Shown here: one piece after another, positions 24,105 to 34,131 of the stretch | How positions within the stretch are numbered: position 1 is the first letter of the stretch | Layout of the letters: the number at the start of each line of letters is the position of its first letter | NCBI RefSeq assembly: GCF_002272135.1 | Contig: NZ_NPBF01000025.1 | Coordinates: 124,001 to 188,000 of the forward strand | Direction of reading: 5' to 3' | Source of the DNA: Virgibacillus sp. 7505 | GTDB lineage: Bacteria > Bacillota > Bacilli > Bacillales > Amphibacillaceae | Length of the DNA stretch: 64,000 nt | Made by a program: the position numbers and the translations under genes | Notes under the pieces: model-generated | The model's database searches: none | Told to the model about the DNA's origin: nothing | Seen by the model: only the letters and a program-made list of their open reading frames with translations

Positions 24105-25850
24105 ATGAGAAAACGAGGTATAACCATCAAGCTGTTCGCTGTGACAGCTTTATTCTTCTTGGCATTTTACGCTATGATAATGATTTTTCAGCTTGTGTTC
24201 TTTGATAGCTTTTATCAGCACTATAAAACAAAAGAAGCTGCCGAGCATCTGCATTCATTAGCAGATGGTTATAAGGAGAATTCCTGGAGCTCTGACGAGC
24301 TGACGAAGCAGACGCTATCTTATATGAAGGAGACAAAAAGTCCGTTAACGATTGTAGATGAAGAGGGATATCAGCTGGTGGAGGATCCATTCCACATTAA
24401 GCTGGAAACAGAAGAAGGAGAAGTTCTCGAGGTAGCGTTATCTTTATTTGTCACTGATTATGGCATCGACTTGAATGCGCTGGACATCAGTGAAGGAGAT
24501 GCGTTAGTAGTTAATGGAGAAACAGATTTGTCGGTCACTTCGGTCATTTATCCATCTGTTATTACGAAGGATGAGGCAAGTGTCGGCGAACATCTCGAAG
24601 AAAATGAAATGACATGGAAAGGTAAAGTAAAAAGCGTTTCGCTGCCTCGGGGCGGTATGTCCAATAGAGGATTAGGTCTCCTTTATGATGCCCTGCTGGA
24701 ATGGTTCCCGCTTGATGAAGATCTGCTGAAGCAGCTTAACAAAGGTGGGAGTCAACAGCTGGACTGGATAGAATCATGGAGTGGAAAGCATAACCTTGTA
24801 CTGATTGAACCAGTCAAAAAGGATGGAGAGATGCAATACTTGTTCTCTGTTACATCCTTGCAGGAAACAAAAGATACAAATCAAGCACTGCGCGTATTTT
24901 ATCTGTATATCGGCATCGCGGGTTTCGTCCTCATTCTCTTGCTTTCTTTGTTCTACTCGCGTCTTGTGAGCAGTCCGTTGATCAAGCTGAATGAAATGGC
25001 TAAAAAAATGGTCCACCTAGACTTTTCGTCGGTGAAGCCAATCAAGCAAAAAGATGAACTTGGCAGCCTTTCCAATAGCATGCTGATCATGGCACAGAAC
25101 TTGGATGTAGCACTGGATGACTTGAAGCAGGCCAATGAAAAGCTGAAGCAGGATATGGAGAAACGTAAACAGATGGAAAAAGCGCAGCGTGAATTCTTTG
25201 AGCATGCTTCACATGAGCTGAAGACGCCGCTCAGTATTGTCAAAAGCTTCGCAGAAGGGCTGCAGGATGGAATCAGTCCGGACAAACAGGATCACTATAT
25301 TGACGTGATCATTGAGGAATCCGACAAGATGCAAGTGCTGATAGGAGATATGCTTGATTTGGCCAAGCTTGAGAACGGAGCTATTAAACTAAGGAAATCA
25401 TCATTCCTTCTGAGTGAAATGATAGAAGATCTGTCCGACAAACTATACTGCATGGCAAAGGAAAAGCAGGTATCCATTGAAGTGATGCCTAGGAATGAGA
25501 TGCCGATCACAGCAGATTATGAATGGATGGAGCGGGTGATGCGGAATCTGCTTGTTAATGCAGTCCGTCATAGTGAAACAGATTCTGTCATTACTATCCG
25601 TATTGAAACAGATCTGGTTACCGCCCGCAGTGTGTTCATGATTGATAACAAGGGTTCCCAAATACCGGAGGAGCAGCTTGATAAAATCTGGAACCGTTTT
25701 TACCGCACAGAGGCATCCCGTAGCAGATTGACAGGCGGTACAGGTTTGGGACTTGCAATCGTACAGCAAATTCTCGATTTGCACCACTTCAGCTACGGAG
25801 TGGAGAATACGCCAGAAGGAGTCCGTTTCATCGTGCGATTTTATAAGTAA
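24105..25850 (+). CDS. Sensor histidine kinase, linked to dlt operon
   Basis: A 581-residue membrane kinase: helix 1 (about 9-31), a large extracytoplasmic domain of about 235 residues, helix 2 (about 268-289), HAMP (about 290-340), phospho-acceptor His370 in EHASHELKTPLS, and an ATPase domain with NLLVNAVRH, NKGSQIPEE and GTGLGLAIV. It is followed by an OmpR-family regulator and then directly by dltX-dltD on the same strand. This suggests that it senses envelope stress or cationic peptides and tunes teichoic acid D-alanylation. The ligand is unknown. Confidence 0.88.
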   Translation: MRKRGITIKLFAVTALFFLAFYAMIMIFQLVFFDSFYQHYKTKEAAEHLHSLADGYKENSWSSDELTKQTLSYMKETKSPLTIVDEEGYQLVEDPFHIKLETEEGEVLEVALSLFVTDYGIDLNALDISEGDALVVNGETDLSVTSVIYPSVITKDEASVGEHLEENEMTWKGKVKSVSLPRGGMSNRGLGLLYDALLEWFPLDEDLLKQLNKGGSQQLDWIESWSGKHNLVLIEPVKKDGEMQYLFSVTSLQETKDTNQALRVFYLYIGIAGFVLILLLSLFYSRLVSSPLIKLNEMAKKMVHLDFSSVKPIKQKDELGSLSNSMLIMAQNLDVALDDLKQANEKLKQDMEKRKQMEKAQREFFEHASHELKTPLSIVKSFAEGLQDGISPDKQDHYIDVIIEESDKMQVLIGDMLDLAKLENGAIKLRKSSFLLSEMIEDLSDKLYCMAKEKQVSIEVMPRNEMPITADYEWMERVMRNLLVNAVRHSETDSVITIRIETDLVTARSVFMIDNKGSQIPEEQLDKIWNRFYRTEASRSRLTGGTGLGLAIVQQILDLHHFSYGVENTPEGVRFIVRFYK

Positions 25851-25869
25851 TGGGGAAAATTACTTATTT

Positions 25870-25888
25870 GGACACATGAAGGACATAT
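25870..25888 (+). repeat. GGACACA-N6-ACATAT element, copy 2, before the regulator gene
   Basis: Within it GGACA recurs at an 11-base interval (25870 and 25881), the helical spacing usual for OmpR-family dimers. It lies between the kinase stop and the regulator start. Confidence 0.45.
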
Positions 25889-25932
25889 GAGCTTGTTAAT
25901 TTATGTATATCAGTTGGAAGGAAGGATTCACG

Positions 25933-26604
25933 ATGAGAAAGAAAGTGCTGCTTGTCGAGGATGAATTACGCATCCGGGAAGTAGTGGCGGACTACTTTAA
26001 AATGGATGGATGGGAAGTGCATGAAACCGATAATGGCAGCAGTGCTATTGATTGGTTTGATGCTATTTATCCCGATCTGGTCATACTGGATATCATGATG
26101 CCGAAGATGGATGGATTTGCGGTTACAAAAGAGGTCCGTGCAAAATCGGGTGTGCCGATCATCCTGTTGACAGCCAAATCCAGTGATGATGATAAAATTC
26201 ATGGATTCGATCTGGGAGCAGATGATTATGTAACGAAGCCGTTTAGTCCGAAAGTTCTAGTTGCGCGGGCTAATTCCTTGATGAAGCGAGCGACAGAACA
26301 TTACTTGCCAAATGGTCATATGCTCAGCTTCGGTCATGCCGTGGTCAATACAAAGTCACGTCAGCTGGAAGTGGATAAACAGCAAGTCGAGCTGACACCG
26401 AAGGAATATGATCTGCTGCTGCTTCTGCTGCAGCATAAAAATAACGTCCTTTCACGTGAAACAATTCTGAATCATGTATGGGGCATAGACTTCGAAGGGG
26501 ACAATCGAGTCGTAGACACGCATATTAAGAAGCTGCGAGCCAAGCTTGGTGATGAGTCCCATCATATCCGGACTGTCATAGGCACCGGGTATAAATTTGA
26601 ATAG
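25933..26604 (+). CDS. OmpR/PhoB family response regulator, linked to dlt operon
   Basis: A 223-residue regulator. The receiver domain has LLVEDE, phospho-acceptor Asp53 in LVILDIMMPKMDG, LLTAKS and YVTKPFSP. The winged helix (about 125-223) has ELTPKEYDLLLLLLQHKNNV, then DTHIKKLRAKLG and TVIGTGYKFE. ATG 25933 follows GGAAGGAAGGA. Only 15 bases separate its stop from dltX, so it is co-transcribed with, and probably controls, the dlt genes. Confidence 0.92.
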   Translation: MRKKVLLVEDELRIREVVADYFKMDGWEVHETDNGSSAIDWFDAIYPDLVILDIMMPKMDGFAVTKEVRAKSGVPIILLTAKSSDDDKIHGFDLGADDYVTKPFSPKVLVARANSLMKRATEHYLPNGHMLSFGHAVVNTKSRQLEVDKQQVELTPKEYDLLLLLLQHKNNVLSRETILNHVWGIDFEGDNRVVDTHIKKLRAKLGDESHHIRTVIGTGYKFE

Positions 26605-26619
26605 AAGGCAGAGGGAGAA

Positions 26620-26766
26620 ATGAATAAGATCAAGCAGCTGTATGCACATACAGGTGTCCGCTTTGTCGTGCATACATGTTTTTATTTGGCAATACTTATC
26701 ACCTTGTTCATGCTGTATGGCTTCCATACAGCCAATACAGGCAACTACATATATAACGATTTTTAA
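26620..26766 (+). CDS. dltX: DltX, small membrane protein of the D-alanylation pathway
   Basis: A 48-residue protein with one membrane helix (about 20-35) and the C-terminal signature NYIYNDF that marks DltX. The pathway needs it to hand D-alanine from DltC across the membrane via DltB/DltD. GAGGGAG precedes the ATG and dltA starts 17 bases after its stop. Its position directly before dltA is the usual one in Firmicutes. Confidence 0.9.
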   Translation: MNKIKQLYAHTGVRFVVHTCFYLAILITLFMLYGFHTANTGNYIYNDF

Positions 26767-26783
26767 TTGGAGAAGATATCACA

Positions 26784-28292
26784 ATGAAACTTTTAACAAC
26801 TATTGCACAGCATGCGGCAATTAGACCGGAGCAGACGGCATTCCGTAATGGGGAGGATGCGATCAGCTACAGGATGCTCTGGGAGCGCTCGGACAGACTG
26901 GCAGCTCTTATCCAAAATAGCTGTCAGCTTGAACGGCAGACGCCGATTGTTGTGTACGGTCATATGGGAACGGATATGCCGGTATCCTTCCTTGCCTGTG
27001 TAAAGGCTGGCTATCCTTACATCCCTATCGATACATCCATTCCGATGGAAAGGGTGCGGCTTATCGTGGAGAAATCCGGAGCGGGCTTGGTCATCAATAC
27101 AACTGATTCTGACCTTAGGCTCGATAATATTGCAGTTTTATACCCAGCAGCTCTAAAGCTGGAACAAGAAGAAAATATTATCGATCGTGACTTGTGGGTG
27201 AAGGAAGATGAAGTATTTTATATCATCTACACATCCGGAAGCACCGGGAATCCGAAAGGTGTGCAAGTAACAGCAGCGAACCTGCAATCCTTCACGGATT
27301 GGATGACGAGTGACTTTCCGCTCGAACAAGGAAAAGTATTCCTGAATCAAGCACCATTCTCATTTGATTTATCTGTGATGGATTTCTATCCGGCGTTACA
27401 AAGCGGAGGTACCATCCATGCGCTGATGAAAGATGTGATCAATAAGCCAAAGCAGCTGTTTGAAAACCTCAGCAATTCGGCTTTGCAAATTTGGACTTCT
27501 ACACCATCCTTTGTTCAAATGTGTCTTCCTAACCCAGACTTCAATGCGGAGATGCTTCCAGAGCTGGATACCTTCCTATTCTGTGGAGAAGTTCTGCCGC
27601 TTGCGACAGCAAAAGAATTGAAGGAGCGTTTCCCGCAAGCGAGGATTTTCAATACATACGGACCAACAGAGGCAACAGTTGCCGTGACGTCGATCGAAGT
27701 GACACCGGAATTGCTGGCAAAAGAGGAAGCATTGCCGGTCGGCCGTCCGAAACCGGATATGCGGATTCTCGTCGTGGACGAAGCAGGTAATCCAGTGCCG
27801 GATGGAGAAAAAGGTGAGCTTATTCTCGTGGGACCGAGTGTGACAAAAGGGTACCTTGGTGAGCCGCTGCTGACAGAACAAGCATATGGCATTCTGTATG
27901 ATATGCAAGCTTATCAAACTGGAGATGCTGGTTTTATCAAGGACGGATTAGTTTACTGCCAAGGCAGACTGGATTATCAGATCAAGCTGCATGGCTACCG
28001 GATGGAGCTGGAGGAAATCGAGTTCCACTTACATCAATCCGAATATATCAAGTCTGCCATTATCATTCCTTATGTGCCGGAAGAGGAAATTGAATATTTG
28101 ATTGCCGCTGTCGTCCCAGAGGAACATGACTTTGAAAAAGAGTACCAGCTCACAGCAGCTATTCGGAAGGATCTTGCTTTGCGGCTGCCAGCTTATATGA
28201 TTCCGCGTAAATTCACTTATCATTCAATCATTCCAATGACAATGAACGGGAAAGCCGACCGTAAGAAGATGAAGGAAGAGGTATTCGCATGA
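26784..28292 (+). CDS. dltA: D-alanine--[D-alanyl carrier protein] ligase
   Basis: A 502-residue adenylation enzyme of standard length. The P-loop [12 protein letters not shown] is at about 149-160, [11 protein letters not shown] and YQTGD mark the core, and MNGKADRKK near the end carries the catalytic lysine. It activates D-alanine with ATP and loads it on DltC. It overlaps dltB by four bases. Confidence 0.96.
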   Translation: MKLLTTIAQHAAIRPEQTAFRNGEDAISYRMLWERSDRLAALIQNSCQLERQTPIVVYGHMGTDMPVSFLACVKAGYPYIPIDTSIPMERVRLIVEKSGAGLVINTTDSDLRLDNIAVLYPAALKLEQEENIIDRDLWVKEDEVFYIIYTSGSTGNPKGVQVTAANLQSFTDWMTSDFPLEQGKVFLNQAPFSFDLSVMDFYPALQSGGTIHALMKDVINKPKQLFENLSNSALQIWTSTPSFVQMCLPNPDFNAEMLPELDTFLFCGEVLPLATAKELKERFPQARIFNTYGPTEATVAVTSIEVTPELLAKEEALPVGRPKPDMRILVVDEAGNPVPDGEKGELILVGPSVTKGYLGEPLLTEQAYGILYDMQAYQTGDAGFIKDGLVYCQGRLDYQIKLHGYRMELEEIEFHLHQSEYIKSAIIIPYVPEEEIEYLIAAVVPEEHDFEKEYQLTAAIRKDLALRLPAYMIPRKFTYHSIIPMTMNGKADRKKMKEEVFA

Positions 28293-29446
28293 CCCCGTAT
28301 AGTTCGTTCCTTTTCTTTATTATTCTAGGCATCCTGCTGCTGCCAACGATGATTCTCGGTATCATGGGCAAGCAATTGCGCTATTACAATGTGTTCGTTT
28401 CGATTGCTGTCCTGGCCTTGATCTTTTCAGGCGGAGATGAAGGGTTTTATTCACTCATCATCTTCACTATCTTGCAGCTGGTGCTGATCAAAGGTTATAT
28501 CTCATATAGGCAGAAAAAGAATAGCAGTCTTGTATTCTATCTAATGAGTTTCTTGTCAATTTTGCCTTTGATCTTATCGAAGATTCTGCCGTTCCTGGCT
28601 GTGGATAACTGGGCAAGCTTTCTCGGAATCTCGTATCTGACATTCCGTGCTGTACAAGTCATCATTGAAACGAGAGATGGTTTGATCAAACAGCAGCTGT
28701 CGATTTATCAGCTTGTTAATTTCATGCTGTTTTACCCGACGATTTCGTCTGGTCCGATTGATCGGTTCCGACGTTTTCAGAAGGACGAAGAAAAGCGATG
28801 GACGCCAGAAGAATACAAGGAGCTGCTTTATAAAGGGATCAATAAGATCTTCCTCGGTTTCTTGTATAAGTTCATCATCGGGTATGCAATCAACACCTAT
28901 TTCATCATGAATCTCGATCATATCGCAGACGGCCGGTTCAGCTATCATCTGCTGTATATGTACAGTTATAGCTTATATCTGTTCTTCGACTTTGCGGGGT
29001 ATACGTTATTTGCAGTCGGTGTCAGCTATATGATGGGCATACGTTCACCGGAGAACTTCAACATGCCGTTCATCAGCCGTAACATTAAGGATTTTTGGAA
29101 CCGATGGCATATGTCGCTGTCATTTTGGTTCCGAGACTATGTGTTCATGCGATTCGTCTTCCTGATGAAAAAGAAAAAATGGATCCAAAACAAAATGCTC
29201 GTTTCAAATCTCGGCTATATCCTGCTATTTCTGCTGATGGGAGTATGGCATGGATTAGCAATTCAGTATATTGTCTATGGGGCTTATCACGCCTTGATGA
29301 TGACAGCTTTCAATTATTTTGAGACGTGGAATAAAAAACATAAGCGCTGGCCGACAGGCAAGATTATGACAATTGTGTCGATTGTCATTACTTTTCATGT
29401 CGTCTGTTTCGGATTTTATCTGTTTTCCGGCAGACCATTTCAATAA
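28289..29446 (+). CDS. dltB: D-alanyl transfer protein, MBOAT family
   Basis: A 385-residue membrane-bound O-acyltransferase with about 11 helices or re-entrant segments. [18 protein letters not shown] and the active-site region [17 protein letters not shown] carry the conserved histidines. It moves D-alanine from DltC to the outer membrane face for transfer to lipoteichoic acid. Confidence 0.95.
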   Translation: MTPYSSFLFFIILGILLLPTMILGIMGKQLRYYNVFVSIAVLALIFSGGDEGFYSLIIFTILQLVLIKGYISYRQKKNSSLVFYLMSFLSILPLILSKILPFLAVDNWASFLGISYLTFRAVQVIIETRDGLIKQQLSIYQLVNFMLFYPTISSGPIDRFRRFQKDEEKRWTPEEYKELLYKGINKIFLGFLYKFIIGYAINTYFIMNLDHIADGRFSYHLLYMYSYSLYLFFDFAGYTLFAVGVSYMMGIRSPENFNMPFISRNIKDFWNRWHMSLSFWFRDYVFMRFVFLMKKKKWIQNKMLVSNLGYILLFLLMGVWHGLAIQYIVYGAYHALMMTAFNYFETWNKKHKRWPTGKIMTIVSIVITFHVVCFGFYLFSGRPFQ

Positions 29447-29461
29447 AAGGGGAATATATTA

Positions 29462-29698
29462 ATGGATTTCAAAGAGAAAGTACTACAAGTTATTGCAGAA
29501 GTTTGTGAAGATGATGTTGTAAAAGAGGAGCACGATCTAGATATTTTCGAAGCAGGATTGCTGGATTCCTTTGCAACAGTGGAGCTGATTGTTCAATTTG
29601 AAGAACAGCTTGGCATCAATGTACCGATTACAGAGTTCGACCGTGATACGTGGAATACACCAAATGCAATTATCGAACGTCTGAATGAGCTGAAATAA
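29462..29698 (+). CDS. dltC: D-alanyl carrier protein
   Basis: A 78-residue acyl-carrier-like protein. Ser36 in AGLLDSFATVEL is the phosphopantetheine attachment site. AAAGGGG precedes the ATG, and its stop overlaps dltD by one base (TAATG). Confidence 0.96.
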   Translation: MDFKEKVLQVIAEVCEDDVVKEEHDLDIFEAGLLDSFATVELIVQFEEQLGINVPITEFDRDTWNTPNAIIERLNELK

Positions 29699-30858
29699 TG
29701 AAGAAGAAGTATCTATTCGGACCGATTATTTTAGCATTGGTCCTGTTTGCCGGTCTCGTCTTTGTGCCGGCTTCCTGGCTGGCTAAACTGGTGCCGGCAG
29801 ATCGATTGCAAGAGTCAGCAACCAGTCTGGAACCGAATATGTTTCAGGGAACATATTTACAAAGTGAGATGCTTGCTGATCCAGGATATGTTCCGATTTA
29901 CGGATCCTCCGAGCTATCACGCTGGGATCCGTTTCATCCGTCGAATTACTTCGAAGCAACGGGAGCTGATTTTACTCCTTATTTAGTGGGAAAAGGCGGT
30001 ACAACATCCATCATCAATGATCTCAACTTTGCAACACAAGCTGACAAACTGAAGGATAAAAGGATGGTGATCATCGTGTCACCGCAGTGGTTCGTAAAAC
30101 ATGGTACAGATGAACAGCATTTTGCGCCTAATTATTCGTCCTTGCAGGCATACCAGCTGCCATTCAATAAAGAAATAGATGAGCAGGTGAAGCAGAGATT
30201 GATGCAAAGGCTGATGACATATGACGCGGTGAAGAATGACACGATGCTCTTTCAGCTTTACGATGCATACTTAGATGAAAAGAAAATCAAGTTCAATCTA
30301 TTATCCGCTCCAGCTAAAGCTTACATATCCATGCTGAAGAAGAAGGATTTATATTTCACACTCATCAAGGATGAGCCGTCGAACCGGCATCAGTCGGATA
30401 AAGTGAAGGACAAGACTTGGGAGGAACTGCAGGCTCAAGCGGATGCTTACGGTGAAAAACGCACGAAGAATTCAAAATTCCATATCGACTATAAGGTATA
30501 TAAACATAAGAAGAGCCATATAAAAGAAATGGAAGGCAAAAACAAAGGACATTCCTATGCGGAATCTCCTGAATACGGGGATTTCCAGCTGATGCTGGAT
30601 ATTCTGAAAAAAGCAGATGCTAAACCGCTCTTTGTCATCATCCCAGTTAACGGAGAGTATTACGATTACACAGGATTCCCAAAACAAGGGCGGGAAGACT
30701 ATTATAATCGTATTAAAAAGCAGATTGATGATAATGGTTTTACCTATGCCGACTATTCCGGGCACGAATATGATCCGCATTTTATGCGTGACACGATTCA
30801 TATCGGCTGGAAGGGCTGGGTTTACTTAGACGAAGACATGGAGAAATTCCTTCAATAG
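29698..30858 (+). CDS. dltD: D-alanyl-lipoteichoic acid biosynthesis protein DltD
   Basis: A 386-residue protein with one N-terminal membrane anchor (about 6-27) and an extracytoplasmic SGNH-like esterase domain. The nucleophile serine is in IYGSSELSRWDP (about residue 70), and the Asp/His pair in FMRDTIHIGWKGW near the C-terminus. It completes transfer of D-alanine to lipoteichoic acid and ends the operon before a terminator. Confidence 0.94.
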   Translation: MKKKYLFGPIILALVLFAGLVFVPASWLAKLVPADRLQESATSLEPNMFQGTYLQSEMLADPGYVPIYGSSELSRWDPFHPSNYFEATGADFTPYLVGKGGTTSIINDLNFATQADKLKDKRMVIIVSPQWFVKHGTDEQHFAPNYSSLQAYQLPFNKEIDEQVKQRLMQRLMTYDAVKNDTMLFQLYDAYLDEKKIKFNLLSAPAKAYISMLKKKDLYFTLIKDEPSNRHQSDKVKDKTWEELQAQADAYGEKRTKNSKFHIDYKVYKHKKSHIKEMEGKNKGHSYAESPEYGDFQLMLDILKKADAKPLFVIIPVNGEYYDYTGFPKQGREDYYNRIKKQIDDNGFTYADYSGHEYDPHFMRDTIHIGWKGWVYLDEDMEKFLQ

Positions 30859-30861
30859 AAA

Positions 30862-30895
30862 AGACGATTCACCAATCCGGTGGATCGCTTTTTTT
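30862..30895 (+). terminator. Terminator of the dlt operon
   Basis: CGATTCACC/GGTGGATCG stem followed by seven T. Confidence 0.88.
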
Positions 30896-30962
30896 CGTAT
30901 CAACACTAGAATCTCTCCAAACTGGTTAGACTATGAAAAAAGAGTCTAAGGAGAGATGAGGT

Positions 30963-31547
30963 TTGAGGAAAACGATTATTGCATTAAGCTTTCTATTCAT
31001 ATGCTTCATGGTGGTCTCCTTTGTGATAGAACTTAAAAATGGAGATACAAATTCCTGGACGAAAGGCGGAGGCAGGGTAATTATGAGTGCACTGCCGCTT
31101 GGCTTGCTCTTTTTCCAGCGCACGCCATTCCGTGTACCGCATATTCTCGGATTTTATGGCCTGCTTATCTGTACGTTTATCTTGGGTGCTATCTTCCATT
31201 TTTATGATAAGTACAAATGGTGGGATGTCACGCTTCATGTAGTTGGAAGCATGTATATCGCTTGGCTTGCACTGGCCGTCTATCGTTATAAAGTGCTGCG
31301 GCCAGCAGGCATCTATATTTCACGGTGGATCATCTTCCTGTTTGTCTGCGGTATGGCAACGATAGGAAGTGCAATATGGGAAAGCGTCGAATTTATTGGA
31401 GACATGACGGTGACAAGTGTGATGCAGCGAAGCGGAAACACGGATACAATGACAGATTTGATTGCTGGTTTGCTCGGAGGAGTCATCCTCGGAATTTATG
31501 CTTTATTCCGAAATAAGCCGCTTGAAGGGAAAGAGATACGCGGGTGA
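30963..31547 (+). CDS. Hypothetical membrane protein, YjdF/DUF2238-like
   Basis: A 194-residue protein with five or six membrane helices. Conserved-looking polar motifs within the membrane region are HFYDKYKWWDVTLHVVGSM, WESVEFIGD and DTMTDLIAGLLGG, which resemble the YjdF/DUF2238 group. The TTG start at 30963 follows AAGGAGAG. It is monocistronic, with its own terminator. Function unknown. Confidence 0.65.
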   Translation: MRKTIIALSFLFICFMVVSFVIELKNGDTNSWTKGGGRVIMSALPLGLLFFQRTPFRVPHILGFYGLLICTFILGAIFHFYDKYKWWDVTLHVVGSMYIAWLALAVYRYKVLRPAGIYISRWIIFLFVCGMATIGSAIWESVEFIGDMTVTSVMQRSGNTDTMTDLIAGLLGGVILGIYALFRNKPLEGKEIRG

Positions 31548-31549
31548 AG

Positions 31550-31582
31550 AGAGTTGCAATTAACATTGCAGCTCTTTTTTTA
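31550..31582 (+). terminator. Terminator of the membrane-protein gene
   Basis: GAGTTGCAAT/ATTGCAGCTC stem and seven T. Confidence 0.9.
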
Positions 31583-31738
31583 TGGTGGTTATCAGGTTAA
31601 TTCACGCTGCAAATACATGTCTCGCAGAAAGTGAATGGTATGTGCCAAGTAAATACTTACTCCATTCAATGATTTATGTTGCATTTGCAACAAATTATTG
31701 ATTAAATAGATTTATAAATAATGAAGGTAGGGCGTATG

Positions 31739-32182
31739 ATGGCTTCATATAAAATGATACAGGATAAGAGTGATTTAGAAAAAGCGAAGGAAATAAGATT
31801 AGCGGTGTTTGTGGAAGAGCAAGGGGTCGCGTTAGAGGATGAATTCGATCAGTTTGATGAGTTAGAAAATGGCTGCCAACATATCCTTGTCTATCATGAA
31901 GGAGAAACAGTTGGAACAGGCCGTATTCGTTATGTAGATGATTACGCTAAATTGGAACGTATTTGCATGCTGAAGCAGTATCGAAAGTATGGATTGGGCA
32001 GTGTCATCATTTCAAGTCTTGAAGAGATAGCGAAGCAGACAGGCAAAAAGAAATACAAACTCCATGCGCAAGTCCAAGCAAAAGGATTCTATGAAAAGCT
32101 AGGATACAAAGGCGTTTCAGATGAATTCGATGAAGATGGGATTCCTCATCTTATTATGGAGAAACAGGAAAATGAGGGTTAG
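31739..32182 (+). CDS. GNAT family N-acetyltransferase
   Basis: A 147-residue acetyltransferase. IRLAVFVEEQGVA near the N-terminus and ERICMLKQYRKYGLGSVIIS, the acetyl-CoA loop, match the ElaA/YjcF-like group; ends with GFYEKLGYKGVS. ATG 31739 is favoured over 31736 and 31721 by spacing from AAGGTAGGG. Its end overlaps the YczE-like gene by 11 bases, so the two are coupled. Confidence 0.85.
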   Translation: MASYKMIQDKSDLEKAKEIRLAVFVEEQGVALEDEFDQFDELENGCQHILVYHEGETVGTGRIRYVDDYAKLERICMLKQYRKYGLGSVIISSLEEIAKQTGKKKYKLHAQVQAKGFYEKLGYKGVSDEFDEDGIPHLIMEKQENEG

Positions 32183-32786
32183 GGGCATATTCTTTTTTTC
32201 AGGTCTTCTCTTGATGACGCTTGGAATTGCTTTAACTATAGAAGCGGATTTGGGCACATCGCCGTTCGATGCAGTACTTGTTGGACTAGCTGAAAGTGCA
32301 GGGATGACAGTAGGAATGTGGGAAATCATCCTGGCAGGTCTTTTTATTATGGTAAATTCCCTGCTTACTCGTACAGCACCTGAATTAGCTGGTTTGCTGA
32401 CTGCATTCGCAACTGGTCTTTTTCTTGATGGATGGTTATTTGTGCTGTCAGGAATGCATCTGGAGTCGATCATCACCCGAACGGGTTTGTTCCTTGCTGC
32501 ACAGCTGCTGCTTGCGGCAGGAACAGCATTGTACCTGCATACAAAGTTCGCACCTATTCCGATTGACCGGCTTATGCTTGTCTTAATCGATAAGCTGCAT
32601 ACAAGTGTAGCCGCTGCCAGGACATTTTTATATGCGATTTGCCTTGTATCTGCTTTTTTGCTTGCTGGTCCTATTGGACCGGGTACGGTGCTGACTGTTT
32701 TATTAGGAGGCATTTTGCTGCAATATGCATTTATTGTTCTTCATCGCTTCGGCATAATGCCAATCTATGAATCGTCTGACTCTTAA
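32172..32786 (+). CDS. YczE/YyaS/YitT family membrane protein
   Basis: A 204-residue protein with about five membrane helices. GIALTIEADLGTSPFDAVLVGL in helix 1 and the loop after it is the family signature, with the acidic residue and GTSP turn. It may be a transporter, but function is unproven. It is coupled to the GNAT gene and its stop lies inside the loop of a terminator hairpin. Confidence 0.8.
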   Translation: MRVRGIFFFSGLLLMTLGIALTIEADLGTSPFDAVLVGLAESAGMTVGMWEIILAGLFIMVNSLLTRTAPELAGLLTAFATGLFLDGWLFVLSGMHLESIITRTGLFLAAQLLLAAGTALYLHTKFAPIPIDRLMLVLIDKLHTSVAAARTFLYAICLVSAFLLAGPIGPGTVLTVLLGGILLQYAFIVLHRFGIMPIYESSDS

Positions 32787-32807
32787 CGGAAGACGATTCA
32801 TTTTTTT
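32768..32807 (+). terminator. Terminator of GNAT/YczE-like operon
   Basis: TGAATCGTCT/AGACGATTCA stem and seven T; the left arm lies within the coding region. Confidence 0.88.
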
Positions 32808-32912
32808 ATTTCCGATATAGCGCTTACATAGTGTTATTACTTTGTTAGAATGGAAGCAGAGTGATTGCGCTGTATCATGGGCGCCAAATGAACCTGGAAA
32901 GGGGCAGTTGGG

Positions 32913-34109
32913 ATGAAGGCTACAGATGCACAGGATTTAATGCAATTGACAGACCAATACGGAGCGAATAATTATCATCCGCTTCCAATCGTCATAGCGA
33001 AGGCGGAGGGAGTTTGGGTAGAGGATACCGATGGCAAGCGCTACATGGATATGCTTAGTGCCTATTCAGCAGTGAATCAGGGGCATCGGCATCCGAAAAT
33101 AATGGAAGCGCTAATCAACCAGGCACAGAAGGTTACGCTCACTTCCCGTGCTTTCCATAATGATCAGCTAGGATTATGGTATGAAAAAGTTGCGGCTTTA
33201 ACGGGGAAGGACATGATTCTGCCGATGAACACTGGTGCTGAAGCTGTGGAGACAGCTTTCAAGACGGCCAGACGCTGGGGGTACGATGTAAAAGGGATTG
33301 CTGATGACCTTGCAGAAATCATTGTGTGCAGCGGAAATTTCCATGGGCGGACAATGGCTGCAGTCTCGTTATCCTCAGAAGCGGAATACCGCCGCGGATT
33401 CGGTCCGATGATTCCAGGAATTAAGATAATTCCGTACGGTGATCTGGATGCTTTGAAGTCGGCCATCACGCCAAATACTGCGGCCTTCATACTGGAACCG
33501 ATCCAAGGGGAAGCTGGCATTATTATTCCGCCAGAAGGGTATCTGAAAGCAGCATCGGAATTATGTAAGCAAGAGAATGTCCTATTCATTGCTGACGAGA
33601 TCCAAGTAGGACTGGGACGTACAGGTAAGCGATTTGCTTGTGACTGGGAAGATGTCACTCCTGATTTGTTTATCCTTGGCAAGGCGTTAGGCGGCGGAGT
33701 CTTTCCTATCTCCTGTGTGGCAGGTAATAAAGATGTGATGGGAGTCTTCAACCCTGGCTCACACGGTTCCACATTCGGGGGTAATCCGTTAGCGTGTGCT
33801 GTTTCGATTGCTGCGTTGGATGTGCTCGAAGAAGAAAATCTCGCCGCCAGGTCTCAGCGTCTTGGAGCGTATCTACAGAGTCAGCTGCAGCAGCTGACAT
33901 CGGATAAAATCAAAGAAGTCAGAGGCAGAGGATTGTTTGTCGGTATCGAATTGACGGAGCCGGCAAGGCCATTTTGCGAGAAATTGAAGGAGCTAGGTGT
34001 GCTTTGCAAGGAGACACATGAAACAGTCATACGCATTGCGCCGCCTTTGATCATTACCGAGGATGAGCTGGAATGGGCTCTGGAACGACTGAAGCAAGTA
34101 TTGCAGTAA
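32913..34109 (+). CDS. rocD: Ornithine aminotransferase
   Basis: A 398-residue class III PLP aminotransferase of normal length. [20 protein letters not shown] at the N-terminus, [22 protein letters not shown] and the Schiff-base Lys257 in [13 protein letters not shown] are diagnostic of ornithine delta-aminotransferase. It links ornithine to glutamate semialdehyde and so arginine to proline and glutamate metabolism. GGAAAGGGG precedes the start. No other arginine gene is adjacent. Confidence 0.95.
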   Translation: MKATDAQDLMQLTDQYGANNYHPLPIVIAKAEGVWVEDTDGKRYMDMLSAYSAVNQGHRHPKIMEALINQAQKVTLTSRAFHNDQLGLWYEKVAALTGKDMILPMNTGAEAVETAFKTARRWGYDVKGIADDLAEIIVCSGNFHGRTMAAVSLSSEAEYRRGFGPMIPGIKIIPYGDLDALKSAITPNTAAFILEPIQGEAGIIIPPEGYLKAASELCKQENVLFIADEIQVGLGRTGKRFACDWEDVTPDLFILGKALGGGVFPISCVAGNKDVMGVFNPGSHGSTFGGNPLACAVSIAALDVLEEENLAARSQRLGAYLQSQLQQLTSDKIKEVRGRGLFVGIELTEPARPFCEKLKELGVLCKETHETVIRIAPPLIITEDELEWALERLKQVLQ

Positions 34110-34131
34110 AAGACAAAAGGGAGAGATATCG

